DNA of 63,971 nucleotides, from NCBI GenBank assembly GCA_964601505.1, contig CAZRNR010000007.1, positions 1 to 63,971 on the forward strand. Reading direction: 5' to 3'. Within the stretch, counting starts at the first letter, position 1, and each line of letters begins with the position of its first letter. The DNA is from DRWZ01 sp964601505 (GTDB lineage: Bacteria > Calescibacteriota > Calescibacteriia > Calescibacteriales > Calescibacteriaceae). A program made the position numbers and the translations under genes. The notes below the pieces were generated by a model. The model saw only the letters and a program-made list of their open reading frames with translations, was not told the origin of the DNA and ran no database searches. This document shows, piece by piece, positions 45,307-54,243 of this stretch.

Positions 45307-46752
45307 CTATGAAACAAGCTCTTTGTAGAACTTTATATATTCTTTAACCATTTTATCAGCTGAAAAATCAAGAGACATTACTTTCTTTACAATTTTTTTC
45401 ATGGAATTTTTTTTCTCATATAATTCAATAGCTCTTTTGAGAGCACATTTTAAATCTTGTTTAGTTGGTTTTTCAAAAAGAATACCGTATCCGTCTTTTT
45501 CTTGGATGTCTTTCACAGTACTTGCAAGTCCTCCTGTCTTTCTGACAACAGGAATACAACCATATCTCATACCTATCAGTTGAGAAATTCCGCAAGGCTC
45601 AAATATTGAAGGAACTAATATAAAATCTCCAGATGCATAAACTTTTCTAGCGAGAGTTTCTTTGAAGTTCGTATCTACTATAACATTCTTATATTTTGAT
45701 GAAAGCTCAAGAAGTTTATACTGATATTCACCCATTCCCAGAAAAAAGAAATTTGCATCAAGATTAAAAATTTCCTGATGATATTCTGTAAAGAGATGAA
45801 TACCTTTTTGGTAAGTTAATCTACTAATGACGCAGAAAAGAGGTTTTTTAGGATCAAAATTATACATTTCAGCTAACTTTTCTTTGTTCTTTGCTTTCCT
45901 GCCAATAGATCTTTCAGAGAATCTTTGGTATATTTCAGTGTCTTTAGCCGGATTCCAAACATCAAAATCTATCCCATTTATGATTCCAACAATCTTTTTT
46001 TCATATTTTTGGATCAAACCCTCAAGCCCATATCCGTATTCATAGGTCTTAATCTCTTCAGCATATGTTGGACTTACAACAAAAATTCTATCACTGAATA
46101 CAATTCCAGCTTTTATTATATTGACAAGACCCCAGAACTCAAGCGCCTCCATGTTGAAAAGATATGACGGAAGAGAAAGCTCCTGCATAACGCTTCTTGG
46201 ATACAGACCTTGATATGCGAAGTTATGAATTGTGAAAGCAAGTTTCTTCTTAGTTCTAAGTATTTCTTTTGATATCAGAACAGTAAGGGCAGTTAACCAA
46301 TCGTTTGCATGTATTATATCAAATGTTTCATTCTCAGCAAAATTAGATACAGCCCAGGAGAATGCACCAAACCTTATATGATTATCACTGTAGGCTGATC
46401 CTGGGGGACCATATATGAAATCACGGTCAAACAGTTTTCCATTATCAAAAAATATACAGTCTTTACTTTGATATATGGAGAAATCATATGTTTGTCCGTT
46501 AAGTTCTATTTTCAGTTTTTTCCCTGTATCTTTTATCTCTATTCCTTCTATATTTTCATCGCTTATCTCAAGTGGTCCATCAAGATTTTTCTTATGTATA
46601 TATTTATCTTTAATTGATTTATAAAGAGGAATAATACCATAAGCTTTGATACCGTTCTTTCTTAAGTGATTCACAAGTGTGAAAACATAATCACCAAGAC
46701 CCCCTGTTTTTGCGTATGGATACATTTCTGTTGAGACTATTGCTATTTCCAT
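45307..46752 (-). CDS. glgA: GlgA, glycogen synthase
   Basis: This 481-residue GT5 enzyme transfers glucose from ADP-glucose (or UDP-glucose) to glycogen. KTGGLGD at residues 15-21 is the nucleotide-sugar motif, followed by HANDWLTAL, TIHNFAYQG and the C-terminal VPSIFEPCGISQLIGMRYG. Length is normal. No branching enzyme or GlgC is adjacent. The gene starts 11 bp after the outer-membrane protein gene, which follows tRNA-Ser, so it could be in the same transcript. Confidence 0.93.
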   Translation of the reverse strand: MEIAIVSTEMYPYAKTGGLGDYVFTLVNHLRKNGIKAYGIIPLYKSIKDKYIHKKNLDGPLEISDENIEGIEIKDTGKKLKIELNGQTYDFSIYQSKDCIFFDNGKLFDRDFIYGPPGSAYSDNHIRFGAFSWAVSNFAENETFDIIHANDWLTALTVLISKEILRTKKKLAFTIHNFAYQGLYPRSVMQELSLPSYLFNMEALEFWGLVNIIKAGIVFSDRIFVVSPTYAEEIKTYEYGYGLEGLIQKYEKKIVGIINGIDFDVWNPAKDTEIYQRFSERSIGRKAKNKEKLAEMYNFDPKKPLFCVISRLTYQKGIHLFTEYHQEIFNLDANFFFLGMGEYQYKLLELSSKYKNVIVDTNFKETLARKVYASGDFILVPSIFEPCGISQLIGMRYGCIPVVRKTGGLASTVKDIQEKDGYGILFEKPTKQDLKCALKRAIELYEKKNSMKKIVKKVMSLDFSADKMVKEYIKFYKELVS

Positions 46753-46763
46753 GTGAGATATAT

Positions 46764-47822
46764 CTAAAATATAATGGTCAATCCTATGGATGAATAAAAT
46801 CCAGGTTTTATCCTGTCAAGATAGGGAAATCTTATTATAGCATAGTCCAGATATTCTGAGGATATAAAAGATCTTTCAAATATACAAAAAGAGAAATCTA
46901 AAGATAATCTCATCCATTCTCTTATAACTTTTTCACCGAAGATATCTTGCTTTTTTTTGAAGGTTCCAGCCAAGGTTATGCCAGCTTTTATTACATCCCA
47001 AGATTTTCCCCATACACTATACAAACTCGTCTTCTGCCTTTCTGGGAAACCGTGTATGTATGAACTAAAAACTCCGAACGAAAAGTTGTGTGAAATATCT
47101 GATGTCGGGAAGAAATCTCTAATATTAGAGTAGATACCAAGATTTCCCGTAATAATATCCCCTGGTGAGATCAGCTGTCCAAAAAATGGATATGACATAC
47201 GAAATATATAAGCTCCGCTCGTCAAGATCTGTATTGGTGTGGAGAATTTCATCATCAGGTAAAGTGGGATATCTAGAGCAAAGGAGGATTGATTGATTCT
47301 TCTGAATGTAGCAAGGTTTTCATCTGGTTCGCCAGCAAGTGGAACAACAGCCCCAATAGAAAGATAGACATCTGAGATATTTTCTGAGATTGGTCTGAAA
47401 ATAATATTTAAGATCATATCCCCGAAGCCAAAACCACTTACCTGATTAAAATCTCTGCTTCGCAGAAAAAATCCAAAATTTGCAAGTATTGAGTCTGAAA
47501 AATAATATTCTGCATCTAAATAGACATCAAAATCTTTTACGCTTATTTTAGCTGTATCAGATGTTTGCTGAGAGATTCCCTTATATACATAATTTATTAT
47601 TTTGGGAGTTGTTATATACGATGTTCTATCAAATGTGATTTGCTTGATACTTAATTTTTTGCTCCAAAATGAGAACGATATTCCAGAATCAAGAAAGAAA
47701 GAATCCTTATTAGATTTTGCTCCAAGGATCACATTTTTGCTTGGGAAAATCAATGGATAGTCTGTTGATGAGAGAGTTATTTTTGGAAGCAATATCAGCG
47801 CTATAAGAATTATTTTTTTCAT
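46764..47822 (-). CDS. Predicted outer-membrane beta-barrel protein
   Basis: This 352-residue protein starts with a signal peptide (MKKIILIALILLPKITLSS). It continues with alternating hydrophobic strands and ends in Phe (SIGLTIIF), the usual barrel signal. It is not assigned to a named family. The start is the ATG at 47822; an upstream in-frame ATG would make the protein run through the tRNA-Ser gene and is rejected. Only five bases separate the tRNA CCA end from this ATG, so the mRNA may begin at the tRNA processing site. Confidence 0.65.
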   Translation of the reverse strand: MKKIILIALILLPKITLSSTDYPLIFPSKNVILGAKSNKDSFFLDSGISFSFWSKKLSIKQITFDRTSYITTPKIINYVYKGISQQTSDTAKISVKDFDVYLDAEYYFSDSILANFGFFLRSRDFNQVSGFGFGDMILNIIFRPISENISDVYLSIGAVVPLAGEPDENLATFRRINQSSFALDIPLYLMMKFSTPIQILTSGAYIFRMSYPFFGQLISPGDIITGNLGIYSNIRDFFPTSDISHNFSFGVFSSYIHGFPERQKTSLYSVWGKSWDVIKAGITLAGTFKKKQDIFGEKVIREWMRLSLDFSFCIFERSFISSEYLDYAIIRFPYLDRIKPGFYSSIGLTIIF

Positions 47823-47827
47823 TTTTA

Positions 47828-47918
47828 TGGCGGAGGAGGTGGGATTTGAACCCACGCGGGGATGGAAGTCCCCAACGGATTTCAAGTCCGTCCTGTTCGT
47901 CCGCTCCAGCACCCCTCC
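47828..47918 (-). tRNA. tRNA-Ser (anticodon TGA), CCA encoded
   Basis: On the minus strand the acceptor GGAGGGG pairs with CTCCTCC with discriminator G and encoded CCA. The anticodon stem ACGGA/TCCGT has loop CTTGAAA, and a long variable arm (GGGGA/TCCCC) marks a class II tRNA. The T arm GTGGG/CCCAC has loop TTCAAAT. UGA anticodon, long variable arm and G73 all fit serine. It is the only one of three tRNAs here with CCA in the gene. A barrel-protein gene starts five bases after it. Confidence 0.96.
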
Positions 47919-47976
47919 ATACCAAAAAATCTAAAAACAATAAAATAAAAAAATAAATTTTAAAGTAAATTTCGGA

Positions 47977-48759
47977 ATGAAAGATCAAGCAGAAAGATTG
48001 AGAGAGGTAATGGGGAAGAAAATAGGTAAGATCTTTGCTATAGCATCGGGTAAAGGTGGTGTGGGTAAGACTACGATTTCTGTCAATATTTCTATAGAGC
48101 TTGCTAAACTTGGTAAAAAAGTTCTACTTATAGATGGAGACATCTCACTTGCTAATGCAGATATAATACTTGGAGTAGTTCCCAAAAAGCATATAGGACA
48201 CTATATTCAAGGTAATTCATCTTTGGAGGAGGTTATAGAAAAAGTTGATACAAATTTATTTTTCATACCTGGAGCGAGCGGTGTTACAAAGCTTACAAAT
48301 CTGACAGACTCAAACATAAGAAAGATAAAAGATATAACAACAAGCTTTGATTCAGATATAACTTTGATAGATTTACCAGCTGGAATAGGAAGAAATGCCA
48401 TATCTCTTGCAATGATATCAAATTATGTTATAGTAGTTGCAACTCCTGATCCAGTATCTGTTACAGATGCTTACTCCTTCATAAAAGTCCTGAACAAGGC
48501 TGGATTCGGAGGTAAAATATTTATAATTGCTAACATGGTGAGAAATCAGAGAGAAAAAGATATTACCTTTTCTACTCTGCAGAAAGTTTCTCAAAAATAT
48601 CTGGGAATATCTTTAGATTATCTTGGATCAATAAGCTATGACGATTCTGTGAGAGAATCTTTTTACATTCAGAAACCTTACATCAAGATTTTCCCAAAAT
48701 CAAAATCTTCAAACGATACAAGGGAGATATCCAGAAAAATCCTTGAATTATTGGATTAA
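47977..48759 (+). CDS. flhG: FlhG/MinD-family ATPase
   Basis: This 260-residue deviant Walker A ATPase has SGKGGVGKT at 24-32, LLIDGDISLANADIILG and VIVVATPDPVSVTDAY. The N-terminal DQAERLRE (3-10) is the motif by which FlhG activates the FlhF GTPase, so FlhG is preferred to MinD. FlhG sets flagellar number and place, and related proteins position polar pili. No flagellar gene is seen in the window, so its client could be the type IV pilus implied by pilB and pilD. The start is 59 bp from the divergent tRNA-Ser. Confidence 0.8.
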   Translation: MKDQAERLREVMGKKIGKIFAIASGKGGVGKTTISVNISIELAKLGKKVLLIDGDISLANADIILGVVPKKHIGHYIQGNSSLEEVIEKVDTNLFFIPGASGVTKLTNLTDSNIRKIKDITTSFDSDITLIDLPAGIGRNAISLAMISNYVIVVATPDPVSVTDAYSFIKVLNKAGFGGKIFIIANMVRNQREKDITFSTLQKVSQKYLGISLDYLGSISYDDSVRESFYIQKPYIKIFPKSKSSNDTREISRKILELLD

Positions 48760-49006
48760 AAATTCAGATATATCTGGTAGTTATACAATGGTAAAGTATC
48801 ATGTTTTAGAAATTGAGAATAATTTAGCAAAGAACTAAATTACACTAAAAATACGTGAAAAGAGGAATGAGAATCGGTTTTATCACATATCTAACTACGA
48901 TGAATAAAAGCGTGCTGAGATTAAGTTGATCATTTCTCTTAGCTTACTAAGCCTAAAAAGATCTAATGAAATCTCCAAGAAATAAAGACAAACATATAAT
49001 AACGAT

Positions 49007-49610
49007 ATGCAAATAATAGAAAGATATCTGAAGTTCCTTCATGAGGATTTTAATGAGAATAGGGAACTCTTTGAAAAACTGAAAGATAAGCAGAATCCCC
49101 ATACTTTATTGTTGTTCAGATAGCAGAGTAATACCTGAATCTCTCCCAGGAGAGTTATTTGTTGTTAGAAATGTAGCAAACATTGTGCCTCTATAACATA
49201 TGGTTGATCTATCTGTTCCTGTTGCAGCTGCTATAGAGCACTCAGTCTTAACATTAGAAGTCAAAAACATAATTATATGTGGTCATTCTAATTGTGGAGG
49301 CTGTTCAGCCTTGCACCTTAGCGACGAAGAGTTATCAAATAGACCTAATGTGAGAAGGTTGATATCAATATCAAAAGATATAGCAAATGAAGTTAGCAAA
49401 ATTGAGACAGATCTTACAAAAAGATATAGATTAACAGAACAGTTAAATATAATAAGGCAGATTGAAAACCTACTAACTTATCCTTTCGTGAAGGAAAAAT
49501 TCGATATGGGTGAAATAAAAATATATGGATGGTATTTCGAGATACCAACAGGTAAAGTATATAACTATAACAGAGTAAAGATTAATTTCGAACCTATTGA
49601 GAGTTTTTGA
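49007..49610 (+). pseudogene. Broken beta-carbonic anhydrase
   Basis: The frame from ATG 49007 gives MQIIERYLKFLHEDF..KDKQNPHTL and then stops at 49121. The family sequence continues in another frame from about 49113 (CSDSRVIPESLPGELFVVRNVANIVPL, with the Cys and Asp-Arg zinc-site motif), and stops at 49194-49196. It then resumes in that same frame from 49200 to the normal end, including ICGHSNCGGC (His and Cys ligands). So there is one frameshift and one nonsense codon. The last part (49200-49610) is intact but lacks two zinc-site residues, so it cannot be active alone. Some 247 bp upstream have no gene. Confidence 0.85.
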
Positions 49611-49682
49611 TTTTATTAAGTCAATATACCTATATTTTTCGATTTCAAACAAAATAAAACCGCAAAAGGACTAGAGAAATTC

Positions 49683-50540
49683 TCAAGGGCGGAAGTATTC
49701 AACTATTTTGAAGTTTTGATACTCAAGAAATCTTCTTTTGAAAATTTTTTCTGTTATATCCGCAACGAGCTTTTGAATTTTTCTCTTGTAAGGAATAGAC
49801 TTTATTTCTGGTTCAAAGTCCCATGTATTTTTTTCTATAAAATCCTTCATACAGGAAGGATGTTTTTGTTTGAATATTTTCAGTCCTTCTGTTTGATTCA
49901 GAACATCTTTTACTTCAATATCTTTGTTATATCTTATTTTTATGGCTCTTGAGATTTTCTTTCTTATGTATTCTGGAGACAACATCCATCCATAGTGATG
50001 TATATAGGCAGGCAATACAGCAACTGGTATTTTCTTTCCGTTTATCCTGAAGCCTTGTGCATCTCCCCATGCTGAAATACCATGAAAGTTTTTAAGTATT
50101 CTTATCTCCCATCTATACCACGGTGAAGAGTCATGATAATATTTGGGGGATCCATAAAAGTGTCTATACATAAGAACCAATCCTAAAATATTATCGCAAT
50201 CTTCATATCTTCTTAATGCCGATCTTATAATCTCATATCCATCTTCAACCAAAACCTCATCTGCTTGTATATATACTCTCCAAAATCCTTTACATTCTGA
50301 TAGAGCTAAATTTGTGTAAAACTTGTAGTATTCAGCACCATAAAGGTTATCATAATTCTCAACCTCTATTATCCTTATTTTTCTATCTTTAATGTCTTTA
50401 ATCTTTTTTAATGTATCATCTGAACTTCTAACAACAATGGCTACAAACTCATCTACAATAGGCAGAACAGATAATATACTTTCTACAAATGGATATCCGA
50501 GACTGGAAACATTATGAAAAAAGGAAAATCCTGATACCAT
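49683..50540 (-). CDS. GT2-like glycosyltransferase with QADE motif
   Basis: This 285-residue protein resembles the LpsE/SunS-like branch of glycosyltransferase family 2. It has an N-terminal FVAIVVRSSDD and the donor motif YIQADEVLVEDG in place of DxD, followed by YRHFYGSPKYYHDSSPWYRWEIRILKN. There is no membrane segment. It is divergent from a GT4 enzyme, and with that gene and the GT2 gene at 52059 forms a small glycan group. The acceptor is unknown. Confidence 0.7.
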   Translation of the reverse strand: MVSGFSFFHNVSSLGYPFVESILSVLPIVDEFVAIVVRSSDDTLKKIKDIKDRKIRIIEVENYDNLYGAEYYKFYTNLALSECKGFWRVYIQADEVLVEDGYEIIRSALRRYEDCDNILGLVLMYRHFYGSPKYYHDSSPWYRWEIRILKNFHGISAWGDAQGFRINGKKIPVAVLPAYIHHYGWMLSPEYIRKKISRAIKIRYNKDIEVKDVLNQTEGLKIFKQKHPSCMKDFIEKNTWDFEPEIKSIPYKRKIQKLVADITEKIFKRRFLEYQNFKIVEYFRP

Positions 50541-50676
50541 AGATAAAACATATGTATCGATTAGAATATCCCTTGAAAAACAGATTTTGTAATTTGAGAC
50601 TTTTAATCAATTTTGAAGTTTTTCTGTTGCTTTTAAATATTCATCGATTTCATTTACAAAGGAACATTATTTTAGT

Positions 50677-51663
50677 ATGAAAAGAGTTCTAAACATTTTT
50701 CAAACCGGGAAGGGGGGACTTGAAAATTTAAGTCAGAGTATATCAAAAATATTAGAACCTTACTTTGAGGTCAGATCAATACCATTGAGTTTTGGGATTA
50801 GGAATATCTGGAAGTCAGCGATGAGTAGTGAAATTATTTTAGTTCATAGGACAAAATCTATCTTGAAGATTCTCCCGATTAAACTTTTTAGTCAATCAAA
50901 AGTTTTGATATTTTTCCATCATTTTATGGCTAGAAGTAAGAAGAAAGATATATACCACAGAATCGTTTATTCAAAAGTAGATAAACTCGTTGTGCTGAGC
51001 AAGAGGATAAGGGAACAAGTAAAAAATAACTGGTCTATAGATGAAAGTAAAATATACATAGCTTACCCAGGTGTTGATATTAATAGATTCCGCAGATCAG
51101 AATCAATCAGAAAAAGTATAAGAGAAAGATATGGGATAAGCAAGAAGGAAAAAGTTTTTGGGGTCATAGGGAGGATATGTGAGGAAAAAAATCAGGAGAT
51201 ACTATTAGAGGCGATCAGAAAATCTGATGTTGACGCAATTGCCTTAATAGCTGGACCTGTGGAATCTGAAAGATATTTTCAAAAGATAAATATGTTATCG
51301 GATAAAGTTAGATCAATTTTAGTTCCAAATTTTGTTGATGATGTTGTAGGATTGCTGAATGCAATAGATTTTCTGGTTATTACATCTAGAAATGAACCTT
51401 TTGGACTTATAGGTCTTGAAGCTATGGCTTGTTCAACTCCAGTTTTAGCGCCGGATAATTCTGGTATAGCAGAAATAATATCTGATGGATTTGATTCATT
51501 CGTATATTCAGCAAATGATGTAAGGTCTTTAGAGGAGAGAATTAGAAAAGCAGTGAGCGAGGTAGATAATTCAAATATATCTGAGCGAGCTAGAAAGAAG
51601 GTAGAAAAGGATTTCTCACTAGATTCTTACGGTAGAAAATTAAAAGAAATAATAATGGGATGA
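50677..51663 (+). CDS. GT4-family glycosyltransferase
   Basis: This 328-residue GT-B enzyme is of family 4. The C-terminal Rossmann domain shows FGVIGRICEEKNQEILLEA and ends with the retaining GT motif ITSRNEPFGLIGLEAMACSTPVLAPDNSG (E-x7-E type). The N-terminal domain begins FQTGKGGLENLSQS. It is short for the family but complete. It probably transfers a hexose in lipid-linked or surface glycan synthesis. No ribosome site is near; an AAGGA lies 13 bases before the ATG, too far to be typical. Confidence 0.85.
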   Translation: MKRVLNIFQTGKGGLENLSQSISKILEPYFEVRSIPLSFGIRNIWKSAMSSEIILVHRTKSILKILPIKLFSQSKVLIFFHHFMARSKKKDIYHRIVYSKVDKLVVLSKRIREQVKNNWSIDESKIYIAYPGVDINRFRRSESIRKSIRERYGISKKEKVFGVIGRICEEKNQEILLEAIRKSDVDAIALIAGPVESERYFQKINMLSDKVRSILVPNFVDDVVGLLNAIDFLVITSRNEPFGLIGLEAMACSTPVLAPDNSGIAEIISDGFDSFVYSANDVRSLEERIRKAVSEVDNSNISERARKKVEKDFSLDSYGRKLKEIIMG

Positions 51664-51712
51664 ACATCATCAAATTTTACATATTGAGCTAAAAGTGGGG
51701 TATCTAACATGT

Positions 51713-52027
51713 TTATTTCAGCAATGCGAAAATATTTCCATTTTCATCTATTTCAATTGATATTTTCTTTATTGGAGCTGGGGCCGGCATAGAGAGATTC
51801 TTGCCAGTTTTTATATCAAACTCCGCGCCGTGCCAACCACATGTTATCTTTTCTCCATCAATTTCATAATTCTCTGATATCGGCATATCTTGGTGGGAGC
51901 ATCTATCCTCATAAACATATATCTTGCCTCCAAGCTTTATTACAAGATAGTTTTCCACACCCCGACTTATCCCTCTTGCTGAGTTTTCAGGAATATCTTT
52001 TTCATTTAAAAGAAATACCTTGTTCAT
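51713..52027 (-). CDS. Rieske-type [2Fe-2S] ferredoxin
   Basis: This 104-residue protein has both Rieske cluster motifs: C43-S-H45 (RCSHQDMP) and C63-GW-H66 (TCGWHGAEFD). It has no membrane segment, so it is a soluble Rieske ferredoxin. Such proteins carry electrons to oxygenases or other partners. No oxygenase is adjacent, though the di-iron protein at 24771 is a conceivable partner. It stands between two glycosyltransferase genes. Confidence 0.9.
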   Translation of the reverse strand: MNKVFLLNEKDIPENSARGISRGVENYLVIKLGGKIYVYEDRCSHQDMPISENYEIDGEKITCGWHGAEFDIKTGKNLSMPAPAPIKKISIEIDENGNIFALLK

Positions 52028-52058
52028 AATAAATCCGTAAATGTTAAAAAATTTTGCA

Positions 52059-53051
52059 TTAGGGTTTGAAAATTTCTGAATAATATCCCACTGAATACCA
52101 TATGTCCATGTAAATCTTCATTATGGGTAGAGCTATTTTCATAATTTTTTTATACTCACAAGGGAAAAATTCACTTGAACTGGATTGTTCTAATATTTTC
52201 TGTGCCTGGTTTATGTATGCTGTGAGGAAAACTATCATAACAGGAGGAGCAAAAGAAAGCGGAATTATCTTTGAAAGCAGGATTTCTCTTCTTAAGAATT
52301 TCTTGAGCTTTACCTTTTCATATTTTTTGACTAAAGTTGCTAAGCTTTTTCCTCGCCTTATGAACCATTTTTTTATATCTTTCAAGTTTTCCCTTGGTTC
52401 GGTAAATACATATGCTTCACTTGAATAAAGAAATTTTGCCATGGGAAACATCTTTTTTATCCTGATGGACAAATCTGAATCTTCTGCTCCGAAAACAAGT
52501 TTTTCATCGAACATTCCTGCCTCAACAACAAATTTTTTCAAGATGGCCAGATTAGAGGTCGAAAACGAATCTATGTAAAACTTTCCTTTAGATAGCATTT
52601 TCAAGCCTCCGGCAGGAAATCCAAGAACAGCCTGAGAAAGTATTAGTATGTTTTTCAGATCTGTTAAAGTATCTCTTCTATCTTTAATAATTTTTGGTAT
52701 TACTGCTCCCATAACGGCATCGGATTCTCCAGATAATATTGGCGAAATTATTTTTTGTATCCACTGTGGCGGAATATCCATTCCATCGTCTATAAAGACA
52801 ATGATGTTATTTGATGATTCTTTGACCCCTATGTTTCTTTGGATGGAAAATCCGCCCTTTTTCACGATGATATGCTTTATTTTTATCTCTCCAAGGTCAT
52901 CATCTATCTTTTTTTCAATTGCACTATTTTCAAGCTCAACAATCACATATTCTGCATTTTTTAATCCTGCGTACCTTATACTTCTTATAACTCCCTGAAA
53001 TGTTCTAAGGAGCTTTGTTCTTGAATTACTTATAGTTATTATGGAGACCAC
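52059..53051 (-). CDS. GT2-family glycosyltransferase (rhamnosyl-like)
   Basis: This 330-residue family 2 glycosyltransferase has SIITISNSR at the N-terminus and VFIDDGMDIPPQWI as the metal-binding motif. AEDSDLSIRI carries the probable catalytic acidic residues. C-terminal hydrophobic stretches (about 258-285) may attach it to the membrane. The start codon appears to be GTG. The sequence does not reveal the sugar. It is upstream of the Rieske gene by 31 bp on the same strand. Confidence 0.8.
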   Translation of the reverse strand: MVSIITISNSRTKLLRTFQGVIRSIRYAGLKNAEYVIVELENSAIEKKIDDDLGEIKIKHIIVKKGGFSIQRNIGVKESSNNIIVFIDDGMDIPPQWIQKIISPILSGESDAVMGAVIPKIIKDRRDTLTDLKNILILSQAVLGFPAGGLKMLSKGKFYIDSFSTSNLAILKKFVVEAGMFDEKLVFGAEDSDLSIRIKKMFPMAKFLYSSEAYVFTEPRENLKDIKKWFIRRGKSLATLVKKYEKVKLKKFLRREILLSKIIPLSFAPPVMIVFLTAYINQAQKILEQSSSSEFFPCEYKKIMKIALPIMKIYMDIWYSVGYYSEIFKP

Positions 53052-53122
53052 TCTTTAGAAATTAAAGATAAAAATCAGAAAAAGCACTTTTTCATGCTTT
53101 GTAGATAATAGTAATATAAAAG

Positions 53123-53195
53123 GGGTCAGTAGCTCAGTTGGCAGAGCGGTGGACTCTTAATCCACAGGTCGCGGGTTCAACTCCCGCCTGACCTA
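53123..53195 (+). tRNA. tRNA-Lys (anticodon CTT)
   Basis: The acceptor GGGTCAG pairs with CTGACCT (one G-U). The D arm is GCTC/GAGC, the anticodon stem GTGGA/TCCAC with loop CTCTTAA, and the T arm GCGGG/CCCGC with loop TTCAACT. The discriminator is A and CCA is not encoded. A TAATAT lies a few bases upstream. The gap gene starts nine bases after the tRNA end, so the two are probably on one transcript. Confidence 0.96.
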
Positions 53196-53204
53196 CATAA
53201 AACT

Positions 53205-54200
53205 ATGAGGGTAGCCATAAATGGCTTTGGTAGAATAGGAAGGCTTTTCTTTAGAATGGCTTTTGATAATGGTATAGATGTAGTTGCTATAAATGATATT
53301 GTGAAACCAAGTATTTGTGCCCATTTACTAAAGTATGATTCTACATTTGGAAGATATGAAAGAAAAATAGAACATACTGATAATTCAATAATTGTAGATG
53401 GTAAGGAGATAAAGGTTTTTAGTGAGCCAGATCCTTCAAAACTTCCTTGGAAAGATCTTAAAATTGATCTTGTAGTTGAATCAAGTGGAAAATTTACAGA
53501 GAGAGAAAAATCGGAGCTTCACCTTAAAGCGGGAGCACAAAAGGTAGTAATAACAGCACCTGCAAAAAATCCAGATATCACCATAGTCCTTGGAACTAAT
53601 GAAGAAAATTATGATCCAAAAAAACATAGGATTATATCAAATGCTTCATGCACAACAAATTGTTTTGCTATGCTTGTCAAAGTAATACATGAAAAGTTCA
53701 AAATAGTCAAAGGAGAACTTACAACAATACACTCTTATACAAACGACCAGAGAATTATAGATTCTCCACACAAAGATCTCAGGAGGGCAAGATCGGCTGC
53801 AATGAACATAATCCCAACTTCTACAGGGGCGGCCAAAGCTATATATGAAATATTCCCTGATCTAAAAGGAAAGCTGACCGCCCTTGCTGTAAGGGTCCCA
53901 ACTCCAGATGTTTCTGTTTGTGATTTTAGTTGCGTTGTAGAAAAACCAACTTCAAAGGAGGAAGTAAATTCAGCATTTAGAGAGTATGCAGAAGGAAAGT
54001 TAAAGAGATATCTTCAATACACAGAAGATGAAATCGTCTCATCTGATGTTATAAAAAGTGAATATTCTGCAGTTTTTGATTCAAAACTTACAGAAGTGGT
54101 TGATGGAAATTTTGTCAAGGTTTTCGGTTGGTATGATAACGAATACGGATACACTGCAAGAGTTGCTGACCTAGTTAAATTTATCGCAGAAAGAGGGTAG
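53205..54200 (+). CDS. gap: Glyceraldehyde-3-phosphate dehydrogenase
   Basis: This 331-residue GAPDH has NGFGRIGR at residues 6-13, D31 in INDI (an NAD-favouring position), catalytic C149 in SNASCTTNC and the partner His in IHSYTNDQR near 176. WYDNEYGY is at the C-terminus. It catalyses the central phosphorylating oxidation step of glycolysis. No pgk is adjacent. The start is nine bases after tRNA-Lys with no ribosome site. Confidence 0.96.
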   Translation: MRVAINGFGRIGRLFFRMAFDNGIDVVAINDIVKPSICAHLLKYDSTFGRYERKIEHTDNSIIVDGKEIKVFSEPDPSKLPWKDLKIDLVVESSGKFTEREKSELHLKAGAQKVVITAPAKNPDITIVLGTNEENYDPKKHRIISNASCTTNCFAMLVKVIHEKFKIVKGELTTIHSYTNDQRIIDSPHKDLRRARSAAMNIIPTSTGAAKAIYEIFPDLKGKLTALAVRVPTPDVSVCDFSCVVEKPTSKEEVNSAFREYAEGKLKRYLQYTEDEIVSSDVIKSEYSAVFDSKLTEVVDGNFVKVFGWYDNEYGYTARVADLVKFIAERG

Positions 54201-54243
54201 AGCATAGCTGAATTTTGGTTATATAAGAAACACCAAAACGATT

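Noticed and set aside
47823..47988. Possible N-terminal extension of the barrel protein, and a 92-codon frame, running through tRNA-Ser
   Set aside because: The region is the tRNA-Ser gene. A signal peptide begins at the ATG at 47822, so the upstream codons are read-through of tRNA.
49200..49610. Short intact carbonic anhydrase gene
   Set aside because: It lacks the first zinc-ligand motif, which is found upstream in another frame; it is the tail of a broken gene.
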